NCBI GenBank assembly: GCA_000151295.1
Contig: GG745337.1
Span: 690,528-754,527 of the forward strand
DNA from: Allomyces macrogynus ATCC 38327
Taxonomy: Eukaryota > Blastocladiomycota > Blastocladiomycetes > Blastocladiales > Blastocladiaceae
DNA length: 64,000 bases
Direction of reading: 5' to 3'
The notes under the pieces are model-generated. The model searched no databases, had not been told where the DNA came from, and saw only the letters and a list, made by a program, of their open reading frames with translations. Both the position numbers and the translations under genes were made by a program. Shown one piece after another: positions 41,805 through 53,140 of this stretch; position 1 is the stretch's first letter, and every line of letters begins with the position of its first letter.

Positions 41805-42067
41805 ACTTTGGATTGATCCTTCGATGCATTTTTGTCGTCTTGGTCCTCTCTCGTTGGTCTCAAATCGCTCGATATCACGGCAGACGCCGGCTTGCTGGTT
41901 GCGACCAACCCACGCGGGTCTGACGCAGACGAGAATTCGGTGATCATCTCGTCCTCGCCGTCGATCAAGCTCATCTCTGAAAGAAACAGTACCAACGGCG
42001 TAATCCAGCCGCGCACCGCGAGCAACTCCCCGCACCCGCTCGTCAACCTCATCAACAGCACCCATCC

Positions 42068-42906
42068 ATGCGAGGTCTCGCCTCCACCACGGCCAACGCC
42101 GACACCTTCTGGCTCGGCCGCGACCTCACCGCATCCGCGGCCGTCGCGCGGCTCACGTTCCTTCGCGCCGCGGCCCAAACCTACACGGCGACCTCCCCCG
42201 CCGTCGCCGCCACTTTGCGCGCCAACTCGTCGATCTGGCCGGTGCCGACCAGGCGAATGTGACCCTCGCCCTGGACTCGGCACTCAACAAGGGCCTGTGC
42301 GCGAAATGCGGCGCGGCTCGCGAGGGGAAAAGATCAAGTCGCGGTCGCAGAACGGTGCCACGTGTGCGGCGTGCAGCATGCGGTCGGCAAGGCGACGAGG
42401 GGAGAGAAGGTCCGGCGTGTGATTGTGATGACGGCGGTCGCAGACGCTGGTGCGGCAGCGAGTGGGAAGAGTCAGCCGGCGACGCCGATTGCAACGGTTG
42501 CAAGGGCAAGCAAACCGTCGCGGCATCCGGCGTCGGTGGCGCTCGGGGTTAAGGCTGCTGGGCCTACGACCAAGACCGCGACGGCGACGCCGGTCAAGAC
42601 TGGTCTCGCACGATCGGCCCTCGCGACGCCAGCCAAGACCGCACATGGTCGGCCCGTGTCTGCGACACCGGCCAAGGACGGTACACCGCTCGACCTGCCA
42701 CGGCGACGCCAGGACGGCCCAGTAGCAGTGCCTCGTCGCGATCGGCCACGGCAAGTCCCGCACTCTCCGCGACGGGAGCATCGTCGTCGAAGAAATCGGC
42801 GACGAGCAAGAAGAAGAACACGCTGCGCGGCCTGCTGAAGGCGCAGCAGAAGAACGAGGAGGCGAGCAAACCCAAGACCCTGACGGACTTCTTGACCTCA
42901 TTGTGA
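42068..42906 (+). CDS. probable RNase MRP subunit of C18orf21/RMP24 type, reading frame interrupted
   Basis: Pieces in order match the UPF0711 (C18orf21, also called RMP24) family, reported as an RNase MRP component in animals. From the ATG at 42068 one frame reads FLRAAAQTYTATSPAVAA (human LEAAARGLHDSCPG region). The next frame reads GADQANVTLALDSALNKGLCAKCGAA (first Cys pair). The first frame then resumes with CHVCGVQHAVGKATRG (second Cys pair, human CKTCNRTVKHHGK) and a Ser/Thr/Pro linker with KSQPATP. The second frame ends SKKKNTLRGLLKAQQK and LTDFLTSL (human FRNFLSSL). Three frame changes are needed. A 50-nt intron (donor GTCGCC) can explain the first at the cost of part of the helix; the others have no convincing intron. 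Either very short introns, sequence errors or a decaying gene. A zinc-ribbon RNA-processing role is inferred from the family. Confidence 0.45.
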
Positions 42907-43074
42907 TTTTGTTTTGGTTTTGTCGGCGGGCAGCATCGGCAACATTTGGGTGTGATCATTTTCCGTAAACGTAAACTATTGATGAACATGCCTCTGCGCT
43001 TCCAAAAAAGCACCCACTGTTTCCCTCACGACACCGACTCGAACCCATCACCATCATGCACGACTCCCGTCTAC

Positions 43075-43739
43075 CTAGACCTGAATGTTGACCTTGGTCG
43101 GCTTTGGCTCGACGGGCGCCTCCTTGGGGATCACCAGCTCGAGTAACCCATTCTGCAGCTTGGCCTGGATCTGGTCGGCCTTGATGCGCGACGGGAAGGC
43201 AATCGACCGCATAAACTCCTCGGAGAAGCGCTCGCGAGTCACGACCTCGTGCCCACCGGCCGTCTGCGTCTGGACGGCCGACCCGGTCTCGGGCGCCGTG
43301 GCTACGTCGGTCGTCGCCGCGGCCTGGTCGCCCGATGCGGCTTGCTGCGACGGCTGGTCGGTACCCGAGGACCGCGACCCAGAAATGACGAGCGTGTTGT
43401 TGTCGACGACCTCGACATTCACTTGGTCGCGCTGCAGACCGGGCAGTTCGGCAACGACCTTGTACTCGGACTCGTTCTCTAGTTGGTTCGGTGCGGTGCG
43501 GGAGGGAGGAGGGGATGCGGAGATCAGTCGATGCATCATGGTCGGTTCGCATCGCCGTCGGAACACGTACCGGAAATGTCGACGTTGGGCAGGCGGCGCA
43601 TCGACGCGCCAAGCGCCGGGAACGCCGTTGACCAGACGTCGTTGGCGAGCGGCGTACGACGCATCACTTGGAAGAAGGGATCATCAAAGGCGCGCATCGT
43701 GCGCGCAAAGTCGGCGAGGAGCGGGCGGATCAGCGACAT
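43075..43739 (-). CDS. small heat-shock protein (HSP20/alpha-crystallin)
   Basis: ATP-independent chaperone holding unfolding proteins. Two exons, 43739-43571 and 43478-43075 (92-nt intron, donor GTACGT), give 190 residues. The start MSLIRPLLADFARTMRAFDDPFF resembles fungal HSP20 N-termini. The alpha-crystallin domain begins ENESEYKVVAELPGLQRDQVNVEVVDNNTLVISG and resumes with RERFSEEFMRSIAFPSRI. It ends AKLQNGLLELVIPK, the A-x-x-x-N-G-L-L signature. A Gln/Ala/Thr-rich insertion of about 45 residues splits the domain between strands, as is usual in fungal members. The tail VNIQV serves as an I-x-V-type oligomerisation motif. I looked for heat-shock elements (nGAAn repeats) just upstream and could not define a convincing array. 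Confidence 0.93.
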
Positions 43740-45203
43740 GGTTGGTGGTGGAAGTGGTGGTGGAGCGTTGAGCGTTGAGCGTTGGTGAGCGTGCGTGGTG
43801 ATGCCAGAGCGTGGAAGGACGACGCGACGGTGCCGTTTATATAGTCGCGTCGGAGCAGTGCGGCCGTGTTTGTGCTCGTCAGTGTGTCGATGGGCGCGTC
43901 GTTCGACCGCGTTCGAAGTTGTTCTCCATTGTCGGTCGCGCGTGCAGAGGAGTGCACCAAGTGCTGGTGCTGCGACGATCCGCGAACCACGGCGAAAGCG
44001 ATGCGCGCGGGTCGACAAACCACGTCGGGAGAGGGTCGGGAACGAGGTCGAACGCAATCGAAACGGGACGGGAACGAGGCCGAGCGAGGCGAGGTGGAAC
44101 ATGGCGGTCCGCGACGGAAAATCTGGGAAGGCAACGCTCGACGCGGTCACGTTACGCCAACTTCAGATGAAGGCGTACAAGATCAAAAGCCAAATGCCGG
44201 ATCATGAGTAACGCGCGCGTGGCTAACGCGTCTCCCTCCGAAGGGAGAAGATCCTGTTGTCAAGTCCCTGCGTGCTCGGGATTTCTGAAGATTGAACACA
44301 TTGAGCCATTTTTTGGTTGGGTACGCGCATACGCACAGAGCGGACGCTCCGTGTCGCCTGCAGCGTCCATTTTTGAACGCCACGTGGCGGTTGGGGATCG
44401 CAAAAGACACGCGATTGATCTGAATCAGCGGTTTTGAGATGCGCGATACGGTGTGGCGTCACGTGCAAATGCGGCTCCTGGGGCGCGCGGTTGCCGCTGG
44501 GCCATAGCTGCATCACGCCGACCTGATCGTCCTGCGACACGCTTCTCGTTGGACAGCCTGCACCACCTCCATCGTCGACGACGACCCGCTCGCCCGTTCG
44601 CCCATTTGCCAGCACCCGCGCCTACCCGCCTGACGCCGCTCGACCTGCTGCACCGTGCGCCCTCCTCCTCGACGCTGCCAACGACGCCGCTCTCGTGGAT
44701 CCCTAGCGCGCTTCCTCGCTCTCGTCGCCGTTCCTGCCCCCACCACCCACCCGACCGGTGTGTGTCCAACATCACGTCCTAGACGGCACCATGAGCAGCA
44801 CGCAGCGAACGCACGCAACCGCCGACAACCTGATGACGAGCCTGCCGGATCGGCCAACTGGTCAACCAGCTGGACGCGTGCCATGATCGCCGTCTGCTGC
44901 TGGCAGCTGACTGTCGGCTGGCGCAAGTGTAGTAGCTGCTGCGGCCGCTCCGTTCACGGCTCGACGTCAGACGTGTAGTCGCGTGCTGCTCGCTGCAGCA
45001 CCATGATCCAGCCCACTTTGCGCAAAGGCGGCGGCTGACCACGTTTTGCACTTGTCGGATCCTCCTTCACGCCCCTCTCCTTTGCACTCGCTCTCCTCCT
45101 CTCTCGTTCCGCCCCTCCCATCCCGCCCCTCCCGTCCCGCCCCTCCCTCCCTGTTTTTCCTCCCCCACGTCGCGCGTTTTGCTGCGTTTAGAGACCCTCC
45201 GCC
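43740..45203. other. divergent intergenic region, no supported gene
   Basis: About 1.46 kb between HSP20 and PDB1 start codons. Several short frames exist on both strands but none has recognisable motifs or plausible composition. The last 130 bp before PDB1 is pyrimidine-rich (CTCCC repeats around 45100-45165), a likely 5' UTR or initiator tract. Confidence 0.4.
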
Positions 45204-46301
45204 ATGTTCCGCTCGCTGGCAACTTCGGCCTCGCCGCTCGCGCGCGCTGCCGCCGCCGCTGCTACGCGCCGCACGCTCGCGGCCGCTGCCGCTGCCGAGG
45301 GCAACCAGATGACTGTTCGTGACGCGCTCAACTCTGCCATGGAGGAGGAGATGCGCCGCGACGAGACCATTTTCCTGCTCGGCGAGGAAGTCGCCCAGTA
45401 CAACGGTGCCTACAAGGTGTCGCGTGGTCTGCTCGACAAGTTTGGCCCCAAGCGCGTCATCGACACGCCCATCACGGAGATGGGTTTCGCCGGTATCGCC
45501 GTCGGCGCGGCACTGCACGGCCTCAAGCCGATTTGCGAGTTCATGACCTTCAACTTTTCCATGCAGGCCATCGACCACGTTGTCAACTCGGCGGCCAAGG
45601 CGCACTACATGACGGGAGGCATTGCGCAGTGCCCGATCGTCTTCCGTGGGCCCAACGGTGCCTCGGCCGGTGTCGGTGCGCAGCACTCGCAGTGCTTTGC
45701 GGCTTGGTACGGGTCGGTACCGGGGCTCAAGGTCGTGTCGCCGTGGTCGTCCGAGGACGCCAAGGGTCTTCTCAAGGCGGCAATCCGTGACCCGAACCCG
45801 GTCGTGGTCCTGGAAAACGAGCTGCTCTACGGTCAGGCCTTTGCTATGTCGGACGCGGCGCTCAAGGACGACTTTGTCGTGCCGATTGGCCAGGCCAAGA
45901 TTGAGCGTGCCGGATCGGACGTGACGCTCGTTGCGCACTCGCGCCCCGTCTCGTTTGCGCTCGATGCCGCCGCCAAGCTCGAGGCCGAGCACGGTATCCA
46001 GGCCGAGGTGATCAACCTTCGCTCGATTCGCCCGCTCGACATGCCCACGATTATCGCGTCGATCAAGAAGACCAACCGGCTCGTCACGATCGAGGGCGGC
46101 TGGCCGCATTTCGGCGTTGGGTCCGAGATTGTCGCGCAGATTATGGAGTCGGACGCGTTTGATTACCTCGACGCGCCTGTGCAGCGTGTGACGGGCGCTG
46201 ATATCCCGATGCCGTACGCGCAGAACCTCGAGACGCACTCGCTGCCCACGGTCGACCATATCGTCGACTCGGCGCTGCGCGTGCTCTACAAGAAGGCCTA
46301 A
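45204..46301 (+). CDS. PDB1: pyruvate dehydrogenase E1 component subunit beta, mitochondrial
   Basis: Beta subunit of the alpha2beta2 E1 enzyme that decarboxylates pyruvate with thiamine diphosphate and passes acetyl to E2, in the mitochondrial matrix. A single exon of 365 residues. The first 33 residues are Arg/Ala/Ser-rich without acids ([20 protein letters not shown]), a matrix-targeting presequence. The mature enzyme opens [19 protein letters not shown]. Family motifs are complete: [20 protein letters not shown] (the Glu contacting the ThDP ring), [56 protein letters not shown] and [13 protein letters not shown]. The length matches yeast Pdb1 (366). Codon use is strongly biased to C/G endings. 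Assignment to the PDH E1 beta rather than to branched-chain E1 beta rests on overall pattern. Confidence 0.97.
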   Translation: MFRSLATSASPLARAAAAAATRRTLAAAAAAEGNQMTVRDALNSAMEEEMRRDETIFLLGEEVAQYNGAYKVSRGLLDKFGPKRVIDTPITEMGFAGIAVGAALHGLKPICEFMTFNFSMQAIDHVVNSAAKAHYMTGGIAQCPIVFRGPNGASAGVGAQHSQCFAAWYGSVPGLKVVSPWSSEDAKGLLKAAIRDPNPVVVLENELLYGQAFAMSDAALKDDFVVPIGQAKIERAGSDVTLVAHSRPVSFALDAAAKLEAEHGIQAEVINLRSIRPLDMPTIIASIKKTNRLVTIEGGWPHFGVGSEIVAQIMESDAFDYLDAPVQRVTGADIPMPYAQNLETHSLPTVDHIVDSALRVLYKKA

Positions 46302-46674
46302 GCAGGTCATTGATGCGCGCGCTTGGCCGGCTCGGATTGATTGTTTTGGATTTTTGTTGGCGGTCGCGCGTCGTGACAATGAGATGACGGTTTGGGAAAC
46401 AAGTGAGAAATCGTTTTGTCTTCTTCTTCTTTTGCTCTCTTTTGTTGTCGTCGGCTTTGAATCATCGCGCCCTTGTGCGCACCCACCTCCTCAACGCAAG
46501 CTCCATCTGCCCCACACTCCTGCGCTCCATCGACCCCACACTTCACGCTCCATCGCCCCAACTTTGGGGGTTCGTCCTCACCATGCTGTCCCTCATCGAT
46601 CAAGTGGAAAAAATGAAAATGAAATGCAAGTCACTGGGCTCGGTCGAGTATCAATTTTGTGACGACCAGTCCAC
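46302..46674. other. intergenic, PDB1 3' region and tRNA 5' flank
   Basis: A 373-bp stretch with no supported gene. It contains T-rich segments at 46420-46450 compatible with 3' processing of PDB1. Confidence 0.45.
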
Positions 46675-46748
46675 GTCACCGTAGTGTAGTCGGTTTATCA
46701 CATCTGCCTTACAAGCAGAAGGTCCTCAGTTCGATCCTGAGCGGTGAC
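46675..46748 (+). tRNA. tRNA-Val (anticodon UAC)
   Basis: A 74-nt cloverleaf without an intron. The acceptor stem GTCACCG pairs fully with CGGTGAC. The D arm spans 46684-46701. The anticodon stem TCTGC/GCAGA encloses the loop CTTACAA with anticodon TAC. The variable loop has five bases, and the T stem CTCAG/CTGAG encloses TTCGATC. The B box is GTTCGATCC. No CCA is encoded, as expected for a nuclear eukaryotic gene. A T run downstream (around 46796-46800 and later) may serve Pol III termination. It is not a shadow of any protein gene. Confidence 0.97.
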
Positions 46749-47454
46749 AAATTCTCATCGAATTGTACTGGCCAGAGGTCTGTCACATAACGTGATTTTT
46801 GCCATTTTTATTTGCTCAACAGCACTACCAAGTTGAGCTCGTTCCTCTGGCACGGCTCAGAGGCCTCTGGCACCAGCTCGCAGTGACCTGCGCCCAATGC
46901 TAACGTGATGTGGCAACCATGCCATTATCTGGATTTTGTTGAAGTCATGACAGCTGACATGTTGGATTGCAAGCGTTTTGAGCAACTTGCCAGGATAGTC
47001 GTTCATAGGTATTGCGCAGGTAGAAAGACATTTTTCCATCCACCTTGAATCATGGTTGATCTCTGATCAAGCAGGTTGTACTGTGGCAAACTCTGCATTC
47101 CCAGTTGGGCCTGATAGCTTGCCACCAACTGGCAAACTGAACCCGACCATTTCGGACCCGTGGATTCCAGCGCACTGATCCTCGTCAAAGCGTGTAATTG
47201 TTTGACCTGGCAACATGATCAGGCACTTCTTCTGGCTGTAAGCGTTCTGTGAGGCCTTGGCGCTGGCAACACCGAAGCGAAGTTGGCAAACAGCATGTCC
47301 TCAGTTCGATCCTGAGCCATGACACTGAGCACTTATCAATCAATGGGCGTTTGTTGCTTGACACGTACTCCGGCTCACTCCGGCTCACTCCGGCTCCCCG
47401 AGCTGTCTTTTTCGCTTTCTTCTGGACCTGGCACCGAAAATTTTCTTGGCTTAC
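46749..47454. repeat. TG/CA-rich spacer with a copy of the tRNA-Val 3' arm
   Basis: CpG-poor compared with its neighbours. At 47297-47317 it holds an exact 21-nt copy of the T arm of the tRNA-Val gene (same strand), about 570 bp downstream of the original. Flanking bases are similar but imperfect and the rest of the tRNA is absent. Three 10-bp direct repeats (CTCCGGCTCA type) are at about 47368-47397. No gene is supported. Confidence 0.55.
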
Positions 47455-48912
47455 ATGTTGCACAAACGCGACCGCTACGCCGACGTGGTGCGCCATGACC
47501 ATGCCGTCGTCGTGGCACTCGCTGAACAAGTCACAACCGCCGACGAGACGGTCCGCCAACTCACCGAGCAACTCATCAGAAAGGATAACCAGATTGCCCA
47601 ACTCCAAGTAAGCCAACCATGATCATCACGGCTGGCTATCTCAAGTGATCGAGACCCGTCGTGCCAAAGGCAGGGTTCCTCAGATTTCGTCCAGCAACAT
47701 CAGCGGGCTGATCTCTACCAGTTCGCGCACTCATAAACTCAAGTTCGTGCCCTGATCCTCACCAATGCGTGCAACTTGACCCCCCGACGACGTTGGGGAC
47801 CTGCCGGACCCAGACGTGATTCGCGACATCGAGGCGCAGGGCCTGCACAAGCTGTCGCGCACGCACCTCGTCGTGTTCGTGCGCAAGAAGGAGCAGACGA
47901 TTCGTGCGCTCGTGGGCAAGGTTGCGGAAACACACGCCGAGCGCGACCGGTTCCGCGCCATGGCCGAGCACTGGCGCGTACTCGTCGAGCGTGGGGCTGT
48001 CGCGGTGCTCGCGAATCAAACCACTGAGAAGGAGCGGGCTCGGAAACGGGTGGAGAAGGACGGGCGTCGCCGGGACAAGCGGCGAGCTGCGGTAGGGCGC
48101 TCGACGAGCACGAGCACGCGACGATGCGAGCCGGAGGAGCAGCGGCGGGTACCTGAAATCGAGCACGCTCGTGCTCGTTCAGCGAATGTGTTCCGTAGGG
48201 ATGCCGACGCCAACGACGCCGCAAGCTCCGACTCGGCCAACGACGTGTTTTGGTACAACGTCTCGGACGACAGCGACCATGCGGGTCCTGGCCAACCATC
48301 GCCACGCCGGCACCGACCACGAACTTTTCGCTCGGCCGGCGCAACTTCTCCACCTGGCCAGGACGACAGGAAGCCCTCCCCGCCGCCGTCGTCGCCCGTT
48401 CGCGAGCGTGCCCCGGCGTACGTTTCCACGACAATCGACGCGATTATGCCCACCTCCGCGTCGCCCGTCGCAAATCCGCCGCGCAAAGCAAATTCAACCA
48501 GTCCCCAACGCGCCGCACCCTCTCCACCCGCCCAGGTCACACCTGCGTCGCCACCGAGTCCGCCACTCGACTTGATTTTACCTGCACCCGGACCCGGCCG
48601 TTGCTGAGCGCAAGATCCTCGACCGGAAACCGCCCACCACCGCGCCCGACCTACCCGCAGCGTCGCCGACATCGGCGCGTCCCGCTCCCACCGACATTCC
48701 GGCGACAGGAATCGCGCCGCGCGCTTACCAAGCTCCGCGCCGAGTACACGGCTCTGTACACCGAGCGGGACGAGTTGGCTGGGGCGCTGGCGGCGCTGCG
48801 TGATGAAGTGGACGCAGAGCGTCGGGAGCACGCCGCGAAGGCCGCGGAGCTTTGTGCGGCGGTGCGCCGTTTGAAGGAGTTTTTCTGGCCAGGCGACGCG
48901 GGGGAGATTTGA
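47455..48912 (+). CDS. coiled-coil protein, unknown, exon model incomplete
   Basis: Three stretches have strong coding character. First, 47455-47607 (MLHKRDRYADVV...VRQLTEQLIRKDNQIAQLQ, a heptad coiled coil ending at a GTAAGC donor). Second, about 47814-48535 (IRDIEAQGLHKLSRTHLVVF, KKEQTIRALVGKVAETHAER, then a long charged and Ser/Pro-rich linker). Third, 48709-48912 (ALTKLRAEYTALYTERDELAGALAALRDEV, ending FFWPGDAGEI). The last two join in phase through a 173-nt intron (donor GTCACA). I cannot join the first two in phase with the visible acceptors, so an exon is missed or two genes are involved. No signal peptide or membrane span. The layout (short coiled coil, disordered middle, coiled coil) resembles scaffold or basal-body proteins, but I recognise no family. 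Confidence 0.4.
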
Positions 48913-49285
48913 TTATCGCCCTCTCATCCATTGTGCCGACGATGATTGGTGGATGTGCAGACTTGGCTGATAGAACTTTGCACCTTTCCAGAAATTGCTC
49001 AACTGAGCGTCTCCGTGGTTGCACGACGAAGAAACTACAAACATTTTATAGCCGCGCTAACGAGACCGGCGACGCGCGCCATAAACCCCACCAGGGGCAC
49101 CAGGAAGAAAACAACAACAACAACCGAACAAGGTGAGAAAAAGCAACAGAGCGATTCGCAACACAATGGGGAGGCGGAGTGGTATCGTAAAAAAGCGGTC
49201 CCAAGGACCCAAATAATCATTTGCCCAAGGGGGCTCCCGCGCCAAAGCAAGCTACCAACACAAACGTTCACGCCCAATCACACTT
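48913..49285. other. convergent intergenic region
   Basis: A 373-bp stretch between the 3' ends of the coiled-coil gene (plus strand) and the Zds1 homologue (minus strand). It contains an ACA-type microsatellite at 49108-49126. No gene is supported. Confidence 0.5.
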
Positions 49286-52200
49286 TCACGACGCCACGCC
49301 CGCGGCCGCTGCCGTGGCACCGGGTTTCTTTTGCATGAACAGACCCAGCGGCACGTCGTCGTCCTCGTCGTCCGGATCGTCCTCGGTCACGACTTGTTTC
49401 AGCGAGGGGGTCGGCGACCGCCGAGTGGACGAGGCCGAGGGAGGGACAGCGATCGTCTCGACACCACCCGACGCCGTGACAGTCGCGGCAGGCGATGTCG
49501 GGGTTGCTGCCAGCTTGGCGCCGACCGGAACAAGACTCGACGGCGCGCGTAGAGCGGGCGGACCACCACCTGCCGCTGCCGCCGCAGCAGCAGCCCGTGC
49601 GCGTGACGACGACCGTGACCGCGACCGCCCGCCGGCCGTGACGGTCCGCGGCGGCCGCGGTACGCGCTTGTTATGGTTCCGACGCGCCGGGTCGTCAATA
49701 TCCACCCCATTCTCGGCCGCCTCGTCCTCATCCTCATCGTCGTCCCCGGTACTTTCCGCATCACGGTCCCAGTCGTCGGAATCGTCCGAGTCGTCGTCGT
49801 CATCCTCGTCGGAATCGTCGGAATCACTGTCGTCCGAAGGCGGTCCATGCCGCCGGTTCCGCCGCCGGCGGCGCTTGCCCTTGCCATCAGCCCCACCCGC
49901 GCGGCGTCGGCCGTCCGACGAGTACCCATCGTCGTAGGCGCCACCGACGGTATACGAAGGTGCGGGCACGACAATCTCACCCGGCCGGTGCTTGGACCGG
50001 TGCCCGCGACGCTTGCGCCCGCCGCCACCACCACCACCCGGGTGCAAATTACTGCGGAACCGCCCACCCTTCCATACGGTCGCGCGCGGCCCACCATCGT
50101 CATTCGACAAGGCCCCCTCCGAGTCGCTACCCGACAATTGCTGCTGCTGCTGGAACTGCATTTCCTCCTCAGCCTTGCGCAGCGACATGTACCAGACAAG
50201 CATATTGGAAATCAACACCTGGTGGTGCAATGGCCGCCGCGGATTCGCGAGTTTCTGGTGTGCAATCCGGCAAATCGCGCGCTCGATATGAATCGGGTAC
50301 CGCCGCTGGTTGTTCGTGTACCGTTTGGGCGTACTGCTGCCGCTGGTCGACGGTGCTGTCGACGCTGCGGTACTGCCGCCGGGCACGTCGAGCGACGACC
50401 GTGCCGAGGTGCTCGGCGAATCGCCCTTTTTGCCATTGGCGGTCGCGCCCGTCGAACTCGAGCCACGGAACAGCGACGCGACAAACGACCGCTCGGATTT
50501 CTTCTTGCCCGGGCTCGGCGACCCGTCCGCGTCAAGGGTCGCGGCCACGGCCGCCGCCTGCGACGGCGTAATTTGTCGATTCTTCCCACCACCCGCCGAC
50601 CCGCTGCCGGTCCCGTTCGACGACGAGGATGACGACGAGAAGAGCCACCCCCACGACGACGATTTCTTGTGCTTGGTCGCCGGCGACACCGACGCTAGTG
50701 GCGAATTATCCAGACTCGGGCTCGACGGAATCAAGTCGGGTGCCGACATCGTATGCGGCAACGTTCCGTCGTCCGGGTCACTCCGGCGCCGCGAGAACCC
50801 AAACAACTTCTTCTTCTTCTTCTTGGTCGGCGTGCACGCCGCGGGCGAGACCGACGGCGACGTGGCCGATGGCGTACTCGTCGCAGACGGCGGGACCGAA
50901 ATCATAATTGGCCCGGAATCCGACATGTCGTCCCCGTCCGATTCGACGGAGACGGTCGAGTTACTGCGGTCGCGGCCCGCAGCAATCGCCGACATGTCCA
51001 AGGCGGGCGGGAGCGGTGCGACGACCGGGTCTGCGGGCGCCTGCGACGGCGACTGCAACGACGACTCAACAGCCGTCTCGGACCGCGGCGGCAAGAGCGG
51101 CGGCAACGGCTCCACGGGCTTGAACGCATGGAACGGGTCGTGCTTACTCGGCGACTCTGGCGACCCGACCGGTCGCACCGCCGTCGCGCCTTCCTCGATC
51201 GGTGCTGGCAACGGACCCGCCGTTACGTCCGGCGACAGCGGTGACGTCACTGCCACTGGCGGCGCATCGAGCACCACATCCTCGTCGTTGTGCTGCTGTT
51301 CCGGCAACGGCGCCTTGACCGTTTCCGGCGACCGCCCGAGCTGCGCGGGAATGTCCGATGGCGACGGGGGCATTTCGAGCGGTAAGTGCGGCGGGGACAG
51401 CGGTAGCCGCATCCCGCCGACCGAGTCGACACGGTTTGGGATATGCACAGGGTGCGACGTGGACCGCGGCGGCCATTGCGCCGGATCGTGCCCGTCCGCA
51501 TGGTGCTGCACGGTACTACCAGCAATCTCCTGCTGGTGTTTCTGGTGCAGCGCTGCGAGCCCGTGCGCAAACAAACTGCTCGTGCGTTTCGGGGACACGA
51601 AAATGGGTCCCTCGCCGTCGGGCGATGACAGCGGCGACGACGCGGTCGTGCCGTACGGGAGCAGCGTCGGCAACGTCGGTGGTGTCGTGTCGTTCGAGTG
51701 CACGACCGACAAGGCCCCACGCGGGGCCAACTGGTGCGCGCGCGACGGGGAATCAAACGACGGCGGCGCCGTCGCAATCGAGCTGGGCCGGACGCGCGCG
51801 CGCGACTTGAGCGAGGTCGTACGTTCGGGCGGGATCACAAATGCGCCCGTCGGTGTGGCCAAACCCGTCGTCGCCAAGTCCGGCTGCGGGGTCACGAGAT
51901 CGAGTACCGGCGGGATCATGGGCGGGAGCGGGAGGAGTGTCGGGTCGAACGTCGACATGCGCGCACCGGCGGCCGGGGTCGCCGGTGCGGCTACAACCGC
52001 GGCCTTGGGCGTAGTCACGGGCAGCGACACCTGCGCGCTCACGCTCTCCGGCACACCGCTGTCGAGTTCCGACGGCGCGGTGGTCGACCCGTCGGGCTGA
52101 TTGGACGCGGTGCCGGTACCCAGTCGCCGCTGAGACGCCTGTCGGCGCACGGGCACGCCCTGCTGCTGGCTCGATGGTGCGGTCGGGTCCGGGTCCTCGA

Positions 52201-53140
52201 CGCTGTGCGGGCGGCGCGGGCGCGTGCGCAGCGACCGCTTCAGGCGGCTTCGGCGCAGGGAGGTCGTCCCGGGGCGAGTCGTCGGGTCGCCCGTCTCGGG
52301 CGGGTCGTCGGGACTGCCGCCGTCGCGCAGTTCGACGATATCCGACGCATTGATTTGGTCCGGATCGGCCGTCTAATCGCGACAAAAAAAAAAAAAAAAA
52401 AAAAGGGGAGATGCATCAGCACTGATCCCCTGATCCGCGGAAATACGCGCGTGCGCCAGGGCACAGCTGATCAAGCCAACGTAACGTACCAGCGAGTCGT
52501 CGACCGGCGACACAATCACCCTCGCGTGCCCCTTTTCGTCCTCGGTCATCGACACGACATTGACCGACTCGCGGTAGGATTTCCGGCGGCGGACGCGCGC
52601 GACCGCATTATTCGTGAGCTGCATGTCATGTCGCTCCAGCCATTCCTTGAACGCCAACGGCGCGATTTCCGGGTGCTGGTGCGCGGGCACCCAGAACAGG
52701 TGCGGCGTCATATCCTCAGCGACGGGGGCCGCACCGGCCGACGCCGGACCGTTCACGGCCACGGCATCGACGAGTGTGCCGTCGAGACTGCGTAAGCTGG
52801 AACGGCGGTGGATCGACTCGGGACCCGGTGGGAGCTTGGGGGGCGCAAACGTGCGCGCGCCCGTGGTCGGATCGGGCGGGGCCAGCCGCGGCAGTGTTAC
52901 AGAGGCGGGCATGGCCGGGAACGGGACGGGCACGGGCGGTGCTGGCGGCGGAGGGGACGGTGGGTTGGTGAAGAGCGTGGATGGCGGCGGGTCAATGGAG
53001 ATGCCGTCGTCGTCGTCATTTGCGGGGCGGTCGCCAGAGAGCGTGACCTCGAGCTCAACGTCGTGGTCGTGGTCGCTGCTTGCGGCGGCGCCGTCGGGCG
53101 GCGTTGCAGGCGAGGCGCCCGCGGCAAGAGCGGCGGCCAT
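49286..53140 (-). CDS. ZDS1: Zds1/Zds2 family protein (PP2A-Cdc55 regulator)
   Basis: Zds proteins bind the Cdc55 form of PP2A and control mitotic entry, polarity and stress in fungi. Two exons, 53140-52490 and 52372-49286 (117-nt intron, donor GTACGT), give 1245 residues. The N-terminal signature is PHLFWVPAHQHPEIAPLAFKEWL (about 143-165), as in yeast Zds (FWVPA..HPEIAP.EF..WL). The Zds C-domain is RRYPIHIERAICRIAHQKLA, then NPRRPLHHQVLISNMLVWYM (about 905-950). In yeast this domain lies at the very end. Here about 290 more residues follow, including an extreme Asp/Ser acidic run (DSDDSDEDDDDDSDDSDDW) and a basic RSRSRSSSRAR segment. The middle is Ser/Pro-rich disorder. A T21 tract (52404-52384 on the coding strand) lies about 10 nt upstream of the acceptor and should act as its polypyrimidine tract. 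Confidence 0.9.

Noticed and set aside
42681..42712. A 32-nt intron to explain the last frame change of the RMP24-like gene
   Set aside because: Phase fits, but 32 nt is well below the smallest intron placed with confidence here, so I treat the change as unexplained.
50310..52100. A 596-codon open frame on the plus strand
   Set aside because: It is antisense to the Zds1 homologue, whose motifs are conserved on the other strand. Its Ser/Gly/Asp/Thr composition is what the reverse complement of Ser/Pro/Ala codons produces in GC-rich DNA.
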